Positions 33,787 through 44,811 of a DNA stretch of 64,000 nucleotides are shown piece by piece. Position 1 is the first letter of the stretch; the number at the start of each line of letters is the position of its first letter. The notes under the pieces were generated by a model. That model saw only the letters and a program-made list of their open reading frames with translations, had not been told where the DNA came from and did no database searches. The stretch is from Capronia americana. Lineage: Eukaryota > Ascomycota > Eurotiomycetes > Chaetothyriales > Herpotrichiellaceae. The translations under genes were made by a program, and so were the position numbers. Location: positions 1,302,001 to 1,366,000 of the forward strand of contig JADWQD010000011.1 of assembly GCA_016110215.1 (NCBI GenBank), written 5' to 3'.

Positions 33787-35102
33787 TCACAATGAAACGT
33801 AGCTGTGAAAGCGCTGGTTCATCAGCTCCTTCCTCATCTGCAGCAATAGAATCTCCAGCTCTTCTCTCGTCTTGCCCAGGTTGGCGGTATAGCCGCGAAG
33901 CAAGAATGCCTGTGCGCCTTCCATGACATTGACCAGCTCGAGGGCGCCGATCTTCTTCAATCGCGGGTCGCGAGGCCACGGCGAGGTTGGGATTTTGAAG
34001 ATATGCTCGTGCACGTTCTGGAACCCGGCCTCGACCATCCACGCCCTGTAGCTCCAGGGGGCGTCGGGCGCGGCGCCGATGGTGTCTGCAATCTCCTGGA
34101 ACTTGTCGCACACCTCGACGTATGCGGATCCTTCGGTGGGCAAGGTGCCGTCGTCGCTCTTGGGTACCGGCCATACGCAGGCAAGTTCAAGGTACCCTCC
34201 GGGCCGGAGGTGGCTTGACTCGCTGTTAGTTCAGGTGGGCTTTTTTCGCATTTTGCGCTGGAAATGCCCACTTGTACGCCTGCCCAATGAGCCTTGGCCA
34301 ATCGCGGATCGAGTGGTAGAGGTCTCGACCGTGGATATAGTCGAATGAGTTTTCCGCATACACCCAGTCTTCTTCTGCATCGTCGATCTCGAACCGGCAG
34401 TTTGGCGGGACCCTATACATACTCATCAGAACCTTTTGCCTCGTCGTTCGACAGAAAAGGAACCACACTATTACCACGTGGGTTGCATGGGCGCTATGTC
34501 CGTCCCGGTGACGATGGCCGATGGGAACATGTCGGCGAGGTCGGTGGCAAATATTCCTGATTGTATCAGTTGGCTTCCCCGTCCGTGGATTGTGAGGGAG
34601 AGGTAACCTGTGCCGGTGCCGATATCCAACATCCTCTGGGGATCGGGAGGCAATGGTGCAAGAAAGAGCTTATTGTTCTGCAACAGTGTGTACTTTTCGT
34701 GGTTCAGGTCGATCCGGTCCAGTTCGTGATCGTCGACCGGCAAGCCATATTCTATTAATCCACGTCAAGAAGTTTCAGAGGTGGAGTGGTTGGGACTATG
34801 CCCTACCATGCCGTCCGTACGCAGCGTACACACGGCCATTCTCGATCCGCCCGTTCCTGATCTCCGACTGGATCGACGTACAGTAACTCGATGTACTTTT
34901 GGAGGGTTTGTTAGCCGAATATTAGGAGATTGAGGGCTTAGCGAATCTCACCTCGATTCTGCAAACCCTTCGTCTTCTTCCAGGGCGGACTGTGATCGCA
35001 ACTCAGAAAAGCTCCCGCAGCCGAGATGGTATTTTGCCTTACATCGGGCTCAATGGCCGCCTGCGTATTCCGATTCGGTTCATTTCCTAGCGTATCTGCC
35101 AT
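33787..35102 (-). CDS. LaeA-like SAM-dependent methyltransferase
   Basis: Seven exons: 35043-35102, 34952-34989, 34807-34895, 34608-34751, 34475-34556, 34272-34412 and 33787-34213 (introns 53, 56, 55, 51, 62 and 58 bp), 326 residues. The SAM-binding motif I is LDIGTGTGIFATDLAD (104-119), followed by VTGTDIAPMQP, VPPNCRFEIDDAEEDW, FDYIHGRDLYHSIRDWP and HLRPGGYLEL, all in the order of the LaeA/UMTA family. The N-terminal 50 residues are acidic and Ser-rich as usual. LaeA itself is a global regulator of secondary metabolism with VeA/VelB; many paralogues are tailoring or local enzymes, and sequence alone does not separate these. Divergent to the O-methyltransferase gene. The intron 6 acceptor is AAG, chosen because CTAACAG is too close to the branch site and breaks the frame. 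Confidence 0.9.
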
Positions 35103-36068
35103 TGTCTGGGTCGTTATGCCATCATGTGTGCCATTCGGAACACAGTCGTCTGCGGACCATTCTGTGTGGGAAAAAACGAAGGCTATGTACTTTCTTGGTG
35201 GATACCACGCAACGCGGCCATCGCGCGATCTTGACGAAATGTTTCGGGGGTTTCCTTGCGGATGTGCTGCATCTGCCTGGACCCTCGTTCCCAAAAGTAC
35301 ATGGTCTCCCCCCGGCGGCGAATGAGAGGCACTGACGACGCTGGGATTTGCTGCGGGCATCTGCGGCCACCGCCTTGCCGGAGCGGTGCCCATGTCCAGC
35401 CAAGGGCGCCTACATATGTATCAGTCCTCTTTTGTGCTCCAGTTCCTGGAGCCACCGTAACTCCAAGAACACGGGATGAGAGGGAGGAAGACCGTTGTTG
35501 TCCTTACCATACCATTAGGGATGATCCATCGGGTGTGACATTGGCAGGTTCTTGATACCAAGCCCGCTCTTCTCGAGTTCGCTAGTCACCCTCGGCTGCT
35601 GTAGCACAAGGACGTGCCGTGCCATGGCCGAAACCTTGCGCTGATCACCACTACAACCAACACCTCTAGCGGGCCGACCTTGCGACAAGGCTGCTGCTGA
35701 TTCGCTTCTTACCCCCACGGGACAAGTCATGGCGTGCCGGGCGGACGCATCTTGTTGCCTGCAACCGACCCGATCGAGACGGTGCCAACGTATATCGCAC
35801 CTACAGTCAAAGCTAAAGGGCAGTGCGGACGCCGGAGGTGCATCCGAACCGCGCGGCGCCTAAGTGCTACTTGCATTTTGCCAGCATGGGGGTGTCATTG
35901 AGGGAGGGGGGTCAATCCCCTCCATTGAAGTAGATGCCATGTCAACTCGACAAGGTGACGACGCCGCCTTCCTTTTCTTCAAGGGTTGATTGATTGATTG
36001 ATTGACCGAACCGATCGCTGGAATTATTCAGCTTTTCCCGCGCAACCCACGCACTTGTGTCTGCCACC
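35103..36068. other. Divergent intergenic region of two methyltransferase genes
   Basis: About 970 bp, containing promoters for the LaeA-like gene and the O-methyltransferase gene. Includes a TTGA repeat near its right end. Open frames here are unsupported. Confidence 0.6.
35986..36005 (+). repeat. TTGA tetranucleotide repeat, five units
   Basis: Five perfect TTGA units, 64 bp before the O-methyltransferase ATG, therefore probably in its 5' leader or core promoter. Confidence 0.85.
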
Positions 36069-37648
36069 ATGGGGTCCGAAGGTGGTAGAGACCCTCCCGC
36101 CCTGGATGAGGCGACAAGTGAGCTCGTCGCGACTCTCCACGCTCTCACCAATCAGATTTCTCAGACCTCCCAGGACTACAAGGACCCGTCGGGACAGCAA
36201 GGTCTGCTGTTGCGTCAACGCATGACCAATGCGGCCAGGCAGATCATCAACATCGTCCGCGAGCCGGGGGAGACGCCGTATGAATTCTCAACACACGTTA
36301 GGATTTCTGCTCCCTCACCGCAACGGCTGCATCATGACCGCTGAAACCTGCTCCAGATGGCCGAGATGGGCGCGATTCGGATGTTCATGAAGATGAAGGC
36401 GTTTGACAAGATTCCGTTGGGGGGAAGCATCTCCTACGACGACTTGGCCGACAGTCTTGGTGCTGAGGTGCCGCTCATTAGTACGTTGTGCTGGGTGTCG
36501 CCACGCTTTCGTGTAAGCCATGACTGACGGGGTTATAAGCTCGGATGGCGTGGATGATGGTGGCTACGGGTAAGTTGTTATCTACGTGGACGTTCCTCCG
36601 GTCGGGCTTCGTCTCAACACGCAACAGGTTTCCTCCGTCAGATCGGCGAGGACCGTGTCGCCCATTCCCGGCTTTCCGAGCTCTACGTCTCTGGAAATGC
36701 CCAGGGCGTCTTTTTCCAGATCATGTATTGACACCCCCTTTCCCACCACTTGCCTCGTCACAATTTCGACAACACTAAGGAGATGTTTTGTTCCAGGTTC
36801 GATGAAGCCATGGTCCCCTGGGTCCAGTGGCCGCAATTCTTCGCAAAGTATGGTCTGAAGGAACCTAAGTTGGGCAATCACAACCCCCACTCCTTCGCCT
36901 GGGGCGACGCGGACAAGAATTTCTGGGAGGTCATCAGCAAGGACCCGGAACGGCTGGTCGACTTCAACCAAAGCATGAACACGCTCGACGAGGTGCTGCC
37001 GGTAACGGGCATGTACGATTTCAGCTGGATCGCAAAGGCACAGGCCGAGGGGCCCGAGGACAGACCGCTGATCGTCGACGTCGGCGGCGGCAAAGGCCAG
37101 GCTCTCAAGCGCATCATGGCTGCGTTCCCCGAGATCCCGGCAAAGAGGCTGGTGTTGCAGGATCGGGCCCCCGTCATCGAGGAGGTCATCCAAGCCAAGG
37201 AACCCGGGTTTGAAGAGGTCCAGAAGATCCCGCATGATTTCTTCAAGCCGAATCCTGTCAAAGGCGAGTTTTGCCTGCCCCCTTTTCACACGTCTCGCTG
37301 TTTTTCCGCAACACTAATTAATACCTTTCTTCTCACTTCCCAGGTGCTCTCGTCTACTACATCCGGCGCTGCATGCATGACTGGTCCGACGAAAACGACC
37401 GCATCATCCTCTCGCACCTCGCCGAAGCCATGGCCCCGGACTCGAGGATCCTCATCACCGAGCAGATCATGCCCAATCCGCCCACGGCCTTGAACGCCTG
37501 GACTGACCTGTGCATGATGAACCTTGGCGGCAAGGAGCGGACAGAGAAGATGTTCGAGTCCCTGACCGCGAGCGCCGGGTTGAAGATGGTCGGTGTGCAC
37601 AAGAGCTTGGCGACCGACGTTGCCGTCATCGAGTGTGTCAAGGCGTGA
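36069..37648 (+). CDS. O-methyltransferase (COMT-like, secondary metabolism type)
   Basis: Six exons: 36069-36296, 36357-36480, 36540-36569, 36628-36724, 36797-37263 and 37344-37648, 416 residues. The ATG at 36069 sits in a GCCACCATGG context. An N-terminal helical dimerisation part (to about residue 130) is followed by the SAM motif LIVDVGGGKGQALKRI, the FFKPNPVKGALVYYIRRCMHDW block with the catalytic-base His in HDW, and the ILITEQIMP/DLCMMNLGGKERTE motifs of plant-COMT-like fungal enzymes. It methylates hydroxyls of aromatic or polyketide compounds; the substrate is unknown. Intron 5 (37264-37343) must use a GC donor (AAAG|GCGAGT), since no GT donor restores the frame. Neighbours suggest a role in a specialised metabolite route. 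Confidence 0.9.
37264..37343 (+). other. GC-AG intron in the O-methyltransferase gene
   Basis: Donor AAAG|GCGAGT, acceptor CTTCCCAG|GTGC, length 80 bp. Removing it joins FFKPNPVK to GALVYYIRRCMHDW in frame. The GT in GAGTTTT a few bases on gives a wrong frame. Confidence 0.8.
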
Positions 37649-38270
37649 CCAGAGTGTGAGAGAAGTGTTGATCTATGTCCATATCCATGTCCATATCCAT
37701 AACCATAGCGAAACACAAACTCTGGTCTGTAAGATACTTACTCTGGCCCGTCCCCGCCTAATCGGATGATCCCCAAGGACGTATGTATTCGTACGGAGCA
37801 TGCACTAACAAGTAGGTACAATACCGAGTACTCAGTTCTCGGCACCGACTCAGTACCTCGTATCCCCACGGGATATTAACTGGTGCGGAGCCCCGACTCG
37901 GGAGTAAAGAAAAGGCCGGTGCCCTAGCCTCGCCTCGCCTAGCCCAGCCTACTCAAGTGCAGTAGGTGCAAGTGTACTTGGTCTCGCCTATCCTACTGGG
38001 TACGCACTCCGTACAGTACTGGATTCACAAACCTACTGTGGCCGTCTAGTTCGTACTGATTGTCAACTGTTGGGGAAAAGACCGAGACCGAGACTGAGAC
38101 TTGGGGATCATCGTCGTCGTTCGTTGCTGCCACATGGTGAGTTTCGATTTCGGGCTCGGGTTCGGTTCCACTTAATGTACGTGTAGATACTACTACTGTG
38201 TACTATGTAAGTAAGTACCATGTACTGTTGTCGGTCCCTAGCTTTTCCCCCGATCTGATCTTGCACAGCG

Positions 38271-38293
38271 TCGAGGTCGAGGTCGAGGTCGAG
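38271..38293. repeat. TCGAGG hexamer repeat
   Basis: About four units of CGAGGT in the 3' flank of the MFS gene. Confidence 0.8.
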
Positions 38294-38444
38294 CTCTCGT
38301 CTGGCAAGTCCGTACTCTGCTCCTAGTCGTCTGGAGAATAGGGTAGGATAAGGATGAGAATAAGGAAACATGAAGTAGTAGAATGTAGTGTCTGCGAGCA
38401 GCGATAATATGTTTATCACATGGTGCCGCCGATGCTGATTCCAA

Positions 38445-38470
38445 CTCTAGTTCTAGTTCTAATTCTAATC
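38445..38470. repeat. TTCTAG/TTCTAA hexamer repeat
   Basis: About four units with A/G variation at the last base, about 90 bp past the MFS stop codon. Confidence 0.75.
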
Positions 38471-38560
38471 CGGGGTCTGCTCTAGTTCTGTCTCTAATGG
38501 TACTGTATTCTCTTGTTTCTCCCGACTCCAATCTGCCGCCTTGTCGATGATACAAGCTCG

Positions 38561-40303
38561 TCATTCCTCGTGCGTGCGCACGTGCATCTTCTCCAGCAGG
38601 TTGTTCCTCGCCCAGTAGCTGCGGTACTTCTTGCCAAAGACGTACATGACGGGGACGGTGGCGATGAGGGCGAAAGCCACGCCGCCCCAGACGTAAAAGG
38701 CATGCTGGGCGCCGACCTCGGCGGTCCAGTTGTTGACGAAGTAGCTGAATCCGTAGAGGATCAGGTTCTTGACGGCCATGCTGGCGATGAAGATCTCGTT
38801 GGCCATGCCGCGGTAGGCGTCGAGCGCGTAGTTGGAGGTGCCGATGCAGACGAACATGACGCCGAAGAGCATGAGCCCGTGCACCGTCGCGCAGGCGTAG
38901 GGCGACGCCCCGTCCGAGACGAGGTGGCCGAAGAGCATGAGGCCGACGCCGGCGCACACGCCTACCAGGCAAGGGATGAGGCGGTACTCGGGTTCGTAGA
39001 TGCCGCGGTTGCGGCGCGCGCACCACTTGATGAACCGGTCCGAGAGCGCGCCCATGATGATGGAGCCGAGGATGCCGCCCACGAACGGGCCCAGCGAGAG
39101 GTACCCGATGCTGGCCGGGCTGAGGAGATACGGCGGCGGCGCGAAGAGCTGGGCCAGCACAAAGGCGATGACCACGTAGAGGACGACAAACATGGAGTTG
39201 ATGATCAGGATCCAGGACACCGCCAGGTTGAGCACCACGGCGAACGGCGCGAGGAAGAGCTGCAGCAGGTTTTCGTTCGAGTACGTCCCGCTGAAGATGG
39301 CGAGCTCCTGCACGAACGTCTTCTTCTGGTAAGATCTCTGCGCGTCTGCGGGACGAGCGGTCGAGGTCGAGGTCGCGCCCGTTTCTTCGGCGTGGCTGGC
39401 GACGCCGGCCTTCTCCAGGTCCATTTTCTCCTGGCACTCTAGTGCAGCGAGATCGTCGAGGTTGTCGTCCTTGAGCTCGTCGATCTCGTAGCGCCGGTCT
39501 CGCACGTAGCTGGTCTCCGGCACGAAGAAGAATTGCAAAATCGTCTGAATGCCGCCGAACAACACGAGGAGGTAGTAGCTGTGCGATCCCGTTAGTCTTG
39601 ATAGCCAAAGCTGAGCGAAGGTGACTCACAGCCATTTCCATCCGATATTCGACGCAATCGGGCCGGCAACGACACCGGTCAGGTTGGAAATTCCAGCCAG
39701 GATGAAGTTGATGGCCGAGGCGTAGATGCCACGCTCGTGGACGAAGAACATGTCGCTGACCAGGGTGAACACCAAGGACTCGTACGGCGCGATCGCGAAG
39801 CCTTGAAGGATTCGCGAGGCCAGCACTCCCTCGTAAGTGGTGACGCACGACCCAACAATATCTGCGACCAAGCAGAAGATCGAAGCCAGCAAGAAGATAG
39901 GCCGAGTGCCCCATTTTCGGGACAACGCCGAAAACAAAGGTCCTGTCACGCCGACCACGAGCGTCTGGTAACCCGAGGTCAGGACGAGCTTGGAGATGGT
40001 CGTGTCGATTTCAATCGACATCTCGAAAAACGCGGCGTTCAACATGGCGCTTACGACGGCGGCGTAGAGGACGGACCCCCAGCAGGTGATGCCCAGGGCC
40101 GTGAGCTTTTTCGTGTACGTCCAGTTGAGCGGATCATTCGGGTCGTTGGACGGCTGTGGGACAAGGACGATGTGCGCATTTCGTCCTGTGCCATGCTTGA
40201 GGCCGCCCGTCACTCCTTGCGAATGCGCAGCGTCTTCTTCGAGTATGACTGTGCCCGGGACATGGGGGATCTTGGTGTCGTCGAGGATGCCGAGGAAAGG
40301 CAT
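38561..40303 (-). CDS. Major facilitator superfamily transporter (DHA1/Hol1-like)
   Basis: Two exons, 39630-40303 and 38561-39578, joined across a 51 bp intron, 563 residues. The N-terminus carries the PSNDPNDPLNWTYTKK motif that precedes the first membrane helix in fungal DHA1 drug:proton antiporters. About twelve hydrophobic helices follow; loop 2-3 reads GPLFSALSRKWGTRP, a variant of MFS motif A, and helix 4-5 contains RILQGFAIAPYESLVFTLVSDMFFVHERG. A long central cytosolic loop with Glu/Asp and Ser/Thr (about residues 245-310) separates the halves. Exact substrate unknown; members export drugs or metabolites or import polyamines. Together with the two methyltransferases to its left it could export a methylated metabolite (inference). 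Confidence 0.92.
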
Positions 40304-41073
40304 GTTGAATGGCTGGATATGGTGATCCGATGGCTGCAGGGGCGATGCTCAGGTTCGCAGGGGTGGTGCCACGAGGCGCGGCGTTTGGCCGTTCTTATAA
40401 TGCTTGCTTCCATTGCTCGTCCGGCTTGCTCGACTCCGTGTCCAAGAGGCGTCCGAGGCTCGCAGGGAGGGCACAGTATGCTCGAAGCAGCCTTCCCCGA
40501 GTCCCAATGCTCCAAGTCCCATGTGTTCAAGCCCCACATTCTCCAATCATCCACCTGGAGGTCAAAGGGCGAAACCTGGGGTCTCCTCCGGGGGGTCATC
40601 CTTCTGTCCCTTCCGGTCTGGGGCTTCTCCAATTTCCGCAGGAGACCGATTTACGCCTCTCCCTATCATTGTTGAGCTTGGGCACCTCGCCGAAGCCATA
40701 TGTGTTGGATGCTGCTAGAAAGGTGCAGACGCGACACAGGCTGAAATATGGGGACCAGCAAGGTTGGTGATGCAACTTCTGGAAATATCTTAAAGTATAT
40801 CAGAGACAGCCGATATTTCAATCATAGATATCAACTGGCCCAGCTTCAGATACGCATTCCCTCCTCGAGTGATGAGAAGCGTAGCCTTATGGCATCCCAT
40901 GCAATAAAACCGGCAATGGCAACTCCAAACACCTTGCTCCCCGTCAAGTGGTATCACGTCAATCTGGTTTCCCTGCTTTTGTTCCGACCCTGAATACCAT
41001 CGGACCATAACGACCCGGGAATATCATACCAATACACAGAAGTGCCACTCATGAGAACCCGAGATATCAGACC
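40304..41073. other. Intergenic region upstream of the MFS gene
   Basis: About 770 bp between the MFS start and the GUT2 stop. Only unsupported open frames on both strands; promoter of the MFS gene and 3' UTR of GUT2. Confidence 0.6.
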
Positions 41074-43226
41074 TCATGGCAGAGGTCCATGTGCCTCTGA
41101 CACCGGCTCAAGCGTCGGCTTCAAAGGTACCACGTCTTTTGAAGCACCCTTTGCTGGGGCAAGACTGCTGGACGCCATTTCTCCTCGCAGCACTTGTTCG
41201 CGAGTGATTTGAAGCATGTCAGTCGGCAAGCCCATGCTCGCCAGGAAGTTGACCGTGTCCCTCCACTCAACCTCTTTCCGCTGCTTGCTCCACTTGAGCT
41301 CTTCGGCCATTATGTCAATGACCTTGGGGAGAGCATGAAGTGCAGCTTGTGCGTTGAGAAAGCTCAATCTCGTACGTCTTGCAAGGACGTCCACGGCTGT
41401 TTGAGCGTATTCGCTGCGAACGGCATAACGGACCTCACCGTCAACGAAAGGGTACAACGAGGATAGGCGTTGGCCACGCAGAGGATAGTGCTCAGTATTA
41501 TCGGTCGGAGCAGACAAGGCGGCAACATCCCATGCTCGGTCGCCATAGTCAGCTGCTAGATGCTTTGCGACGTCCATGTCAAGGCCGAAGTGCTGGATCA
41601 AGTTGATAAAGAGCGTAGTCGAATAACCGTGCGCTCCCACTAGCCGGATGCGATGGGTCTGGCAGGTGCCGTCCAGTAACCGGACTGAGGGATCGATGCC
41701 GTTGACGCCAGCGAGATCTGGCACGTAAGTGATCGGTTTCGGCTGCAGCTTGAAGACCTCGATAGCTCTGTCGACCGCTTCCTCCGCCATTTGTCGGTAC
41801 GTCGTCCATTTACCTCCAGCACAGGTGAGAAGGCCCGAGTCCGAGACCGAAATGAGATGGCTGCGAACAAGGGATTCGGTGTTTTTCGAATTGGGATCTC
41901 GAACAAGAGGGCGGATACCTGTAGTGACTGTTAGCAACAATGCTTCACGTGCGCCCCCCAGGGTGGAAACATACCTGACCATGCAGCAAGAATGTCCGAT
42001 CGTCGAACGTCAATATCCGGGGTCAGATATGTGCGGATTTCGTCCAAGATCCATTCGATATCTTTCTCGCCAGCGACTGGATTCTGAGATATCGCACACG
42101 GCGCATCCGTTGTGCCTGCAATCGTGTTGCCTTGCCAAGGGAGGAAGAAGATGACTCTGCCGTCCGAGGTGGAGGGGTCGATCAGGCCCATCTTCTGAGG
42201 ACTGAGATAGCCAGGGAGCACGACATGGACTCCCAGACTGGGAGCCACAATCTCCTTTTCGCTGGGCGAGTCCATTTGCCGGATCGCATCACAGAAGGGG
42301 CCTGTGGCGTTGATAATGCCCTTCGCCTTGACCGTGAATTCTTCATTCCCGGATTTGCCGTCCTTTTCTGCAATAAGATCCCTTACGCGGGCCCCGGTCA
42401 ACTTGCCACTTGCGTCTTTCTCCAGACCTGTTACTTCCAGATGGTTAACTGTTGTCGTGCCATAGAGGGTGGCGGTCATGGCCAAAGAGACGTTCATGCG
42501 GGAATCGTTGTGTTGGCCGTCGTAATAGACGAGCGCGCCAATCAAGTTCTCCTTCTTCAGCATAGGGAATGCTTCGAGAGCTTTACTCCTCGGCAGGAAA
42601 TAGGAGCTCTCGATTCCTTCCGACCCGGCTAAGAGATCGTAGAATTTGGTTCCAGCCCAAAAGTAGGGCGCTTGCCACCACGCCTGCAAAGGCAGCATGA
42701 TCGGGAGCCACGATGACAGATGTGGTGCTGTGTAAAGGAAGCTTTTCCGTTCTCTTAACGCCTCTCTGACTAGCTGGTATTGGTTCCAATCTAGGTTCCA
42801 CACCGCTTTCTCGAGATATCGGACGCCGCCGTGGACGAGCTTGGTGGACTTGCTGCTTGTGCCACTGCTGAAATCATCTCTTTCCACAATGGCGACTTTC
42901 AAGCCTCTTGTGGCTGCGTCAAGCGCAATGCCTGTGCCTGTAGCTCCGCCACCGATGACCAAAAGGTCGTATATCTCAGAGGAGGGTGCCGAGGAGGATT
43001 TCTTGAGATCCGCAATCTGTTCGGCTCGCGTCTTGATGTAGGGGAACTTCGGGGGAATTATGTTCCCGTTCTCGTCTCGCTTCGGTGGTTTTGGTGCCAG
43101 CGATTCTGCTCCGGGCACGTTACGAGGTCGATAGACGATGTACATGCCTGTCGCGCCTGCAACAGCCAATCCGGTGCCATATGCCAACGGCTTCAACAGC
43201 CTGCGTGCTGAGAAACGCGAAGCCAT
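41074..43226 (-). CDS. GUT2: Mitochondrial FAD-dependent glycerol-3-phosphate dehydrogenase
   Basis: Two exons, 41975-43226 and 41074-41918 (56 bp intron), 698 residues. The start MASRFSARRLLKPLAYG is a basic, amphipathic presequence, followed by one membrane segment (about 16-32), as expected for a protein of the inner mitochondrial membrane. The FAD-binding motif VIGGGATGTG lies at about 90-99, followed by ERDDFSSGTSSKSTKLVHGGVRYLE, a signature of the family, and by TCAGGKWTTYRQMAEEAVD. The enzyme oxidises glycerol-3-phosphate to dihydroxyacetone phosphate and passes electrons to ubiquinone, the second step of glycerol catabolism and part of the glycerol-phosphate shuttle. Its neighbours encode a glycerol channel and glycerol kinase, supporting a role in glycerol use. 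Confidence 0.97.
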
Positions 43227-44811
43227 TCTGGGGTGACGATCGAGGAGCAAGTGATACAAAACCTGAGCTCAAATGAAACACTCCAACAGATGCCAGACCA
43301 GGATAGAAACTGTCACTCACACCGATGTATGAGGAATATTCCTTGTTCCGTCACAAAAATGATCGAGGATAGATGTCAATGGGAGCTCCAGCTGCCGTAT
43401 TTGAAGGCAAGTTGGCAGCTCTTGATCGACACGACATGAGAGAGAAACGCAGCACGTCGGAGGAAGACTCTGCGACAGCAGTGCTCGGGGCATAGCCAGG
43501 ACCGAGGTCTTTCACACGTGAGTACAGTGGCTTGAGCCCTACAGCTCCGGATCTGCAAGGAATGTCGTGTTTGCTGAGCATGCGCCTGGTTAAACTTACT
43601 CAGTCACCAGAGTCCAGAAACAGCGCCTGGTCGAGGCGGGGAAACGAACTCGACGCAGCTCGGCTTTCCATTCACCGAGGAGTGGCTTGGACGTCACGTG
43701 GCTCGGCTTCGCGCCACAAGCCTCGGTGTCCGGACCCGAGATGCGTCCGGAAGAAAATTCTGACGGGAATTCCGGATCTGGGAGGCCCAAGCTCACCACC
43801 AGCGTAGTATTGGCGATGGATCCAGGCACACGCGCTGGACGAAGGGAAACGTCGCTCGTCTTCTCTAGAGGATCCACCGGTCTTAATCCTCATGGCAGAG
43901 ATCTGGATTCCTGACTTCCATGATCTTAGGAACGGCAGTGGCATGACGCGGGTATCGCCTGATTGCATGCATACCATATGTACTTCTGGATAATGCGAAC
44001 CGACGCCTTGAGGCTGGACGAAAACCTGAGGCAGCACTTGAGCCGCCTCGCCCCTCGCCAAGACCTGCGTAGACTCGTCTGGAGGAAGGCAGCAGCGAGG
44101 CATCTAACTCGGCAGCCGCAATGGCTTGAGAGCATGCGGATCACGTCAACAGTCACAGAGGCGGCTCCTTTCTTGGTTTTGTTACTGCTGCTCCCCACCG
44201 AGCGGACTTGCTGGTCGAGGTGATGATCGCGGTATCAATCTTGTTGCCGGCATAACTGGCAGAGGGTTCACAGCAGGCTTTCTAAGTCGGCTGTGGACTG
44301 CCATTAATTGTCTGTGTTCGCAATCGAATGAATGCGGTTCCGCTCTTGCAGTCTCATAGGAGCGCCTGTTAGAGGAACGAGCACACAATGATTGCATTGA
44401 TGGCCGCAAGCCAAAGAGTGTCGCAAGTCCGGCCGCACGCGAGAAACAGCAGGTGTGCGAGGGAATCGGTGCTCACATTACATGGCTCGTCGAGCTGGCA
44501 AAGAAGTTACGCTAAACACATGGCACAAATTAGTTTGTTCAAAACCCAGCCGATTGCTCGGCAACGTCGAGGTTTGGAAAGGATCGATTGATTTTTGTGA
44601 ATCATCATGCATTCCTTATCGTCCTCATCGGCCGTAAGACGGTGGCCTCCAATCTATATACACCAAGACTGCGGTCACATGGTTGCACAACGCCGGTAGA
44701 TATCATAACATGACACATTGCCGTGCAACAACGAACAATAACCAGACCCACTTGAACGTCCTCGATCTTCATTTTGCGACCAACCCGTGCCACTTCTGAA
44801 ATGCCCGCAGT
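43227..44811. other. Intergenic region upstream of GUT2
   Basis: About 1.6 kb between the GUT2 start and the aquaglyceroporin stop. Open frames on both strands have no family features. It contains the GUT2 promoter and the channel gene 3' UTR. Confidence 0.6.

Larger units (their letters stand above)
37649..38560. other. Convergent 3' intergenic region rich in simple sequence
   Basis: About 910 bp with several short-period repeats (CCATAT near 37676-37706, CCTCGCCT/CCTAG near 37925-37955, GAGGTC at 38271-38293, TTCTAG at 38445-38470) and repeated TAC/GTAC words. No gene supported. Confidence 0.65.

Noticed and set aside
33367..33795. Overlapping 100-140 codon frames on both strands
   Set aside because: Intergenic position, no domain and mutual overlap suggest chance open frames.
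38513..39442. 309-codon plus-strand frame opposite the MFS gene
   Set aside because: Antisense shadow of GC-rich MFS coding sequence; charged low-complexity product without family features.
38238..39914. 558-codon minus-strand frame overlapping the MFS gene
   Set aside because: It is a different frame of the same strand, Arg/Pro/Ala-rich with no domain, and the true frame encodes clear membrane helices.
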